Below, piece by piece: positions 5,903 to 6,082 of a stretch of DNA of 6,082 bases (positions within the stretch are counted from its first letter, which is position 1; each line of letters starts with the position of its first letter). The stretch is from Dehalococcoidia bacterium (GTDB lineage: Bacteria; Chloroflexota; Dehalococcoidia; Dehalococcoidales; RBG-16-60-22), in contig JABMRL010000246.1 of NCBI GenBank assembly GCA_013202615.1, forward strand, positions 1 to 6,082, read 5' to 3'. The position numbers and the translations under genes are program-made. Below the pieces are notes generated by a model that saw only the letters and a program-made list of their open reading frames with translations, ran no database searches and was not told the origin of the DNA.

Positions 5903-5941
5903 TCCCCCTTCCCTGGGGAAGGGGGATAAAGGGGGATGGGG
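5903..5941. repeat. REP-like palindrome with G-rich tail (potential G-quadruplex)
   Basis: TCCCCCTTCC (5903-5912) and GGAAGGGGGA (5917-5926) form a perfect 10-bp stem with a CTGG loop. The right arm contains AAGGGGGAT, which is repeated directly at 5929-5937. The plus strand has four G-runs at 5915-5918, 5921-5925, 5931-5935 and 5938-5941, with gaps of 2, 5 and 2 bases, fitting the G3+N1-7 quadruplex pattern. The block ends seven bases before the sbcD start, so the last G-run also sits where a ribosome binding site would be. Its look (C-run/G-run palindrome plus a repeated G-rich tail) is that of a dispersed intergenic repeat, but only one copy is visible in this window. Confidence 0.5.
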
Positions 5942-5948
5942 TTAATTA

Positions 5949-6082
5949 ATGAAAATTCTCCATTTTGCTGACCTGCATCTCGGCGTTGAGAACTACGGGC
6001 GCATTGACCCGGCTACCGGGCTGTCCTCGCGCGTGAATGACTTCCTCTCCGCCCTTGACCAGGTGGTGGACTACGCTATAGA
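5949..6082 (+). CDS. sbcD: Exonuclease SbcCD subunit D-like metallophosphoesterase, 5' end only
   Basis: The first 44 codons of a gene that runs off the right edge. The N-terminus MKILHFADLHLGVENYGR carries calcineurin-like phosphoesterase motif I (D-x-H, D8 and H10) in the SbcD/Mre11 setting, and the following segment with SSRVNDFLSALDQVVDYAI matches the helix after it. In this family, SbcD with the SMC-like ATPase SbcC cleaves DNA hairpins and ends during repair. The ATG at 5949 has GGGG seven bases upstream, a poor Shine-Dalgarno sequence that lies within the G-rich repeat. The remaining metal-binding motifs are outside the window; a different DNA-repair phosphoesterase of the same fold remains possible. 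Confidence 0.85.
   Translation, partial: MKILHFADLHLGVENYGRIDPATGLSSRVNDFLSALDQVVDYAI

Noticed and set aside
1..6082. CRISPR array, phage, insertion sequence or novel defence system
   Set aside because: There are no regularly spaced repeats, integrase or transposase motifs, or terminal inverted repeats; every gene belongs to a housekeeping, redox or transport family.

Overview
The window looks like ordinary chromosomal DNA from an anaerobic bacterium. It is moderately GC-rich and densely coded, with several GTG/TTG starts. The gene content fits a Chloroflexota (Dehalococcoidia-like) organism: a NADH-dehydrogenase-type electron-transfer module, a single-chain glycyl-tRNA synthetase, SurE, AcpS and an OFA/MCT-like MFS carrier. 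That placement is inference from gene style, since there is no rRNA or other marker here.

Left arm (about 1-1221, minus strand): a leftward operon of three diaphorase genes. First comes a 226-residue HoxU/NuoG-N-terminus-like iron-sulfur protein (GTG start), then NuoE/HoxE (24-kDa type, [2Fe-2S]), then the first 21 codons of NuoF/HoxF (GTG start, strong AGGAGG), which runs off the left edge. Together they should oxidise or reduce NAD(P)H and pass electrons along a chain of Fe-S clusters to a partner enzyme (hydrogenase, formate dehydrogenase or similar) that lies outside the window. The Fe-S protein has seven rather than eight cysteines in its paired [4Fe-4S] region.

Middle (1222-1409): a 188-base divergent intergenic region. 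At its centre is an AT-rich dyad carrying a -10-like box on each strand, with a small GC hairpin beside it.

Right arm (1410-6082, plus strand): surE and acpS, tightly linked with 7 bases between them; then an MFS transporter with a TTG start 18 bases after acpS; a small DUF1648 membrane protein after a 94-base AT-rich gap; glyS (alpha2-type glycyl-tRNA synthetase) with a good ribosome binding site; and the first 44 codons of an SbcD-type nuclease subunit. Between glyS and sbcD is a compact non-coding block with two strong consecutive hairpins and a four-tract G-run that fits the G-quadruplex pattern. It resembles a dispersed intergenic repeat.

I see no CRISPR, tRNA, rRNA, phage, insertion sequence or defence system. 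The points most worth a second look are the glyS-sbcD intergenic element and the missing cluster ligand in the HoxU-like protein.
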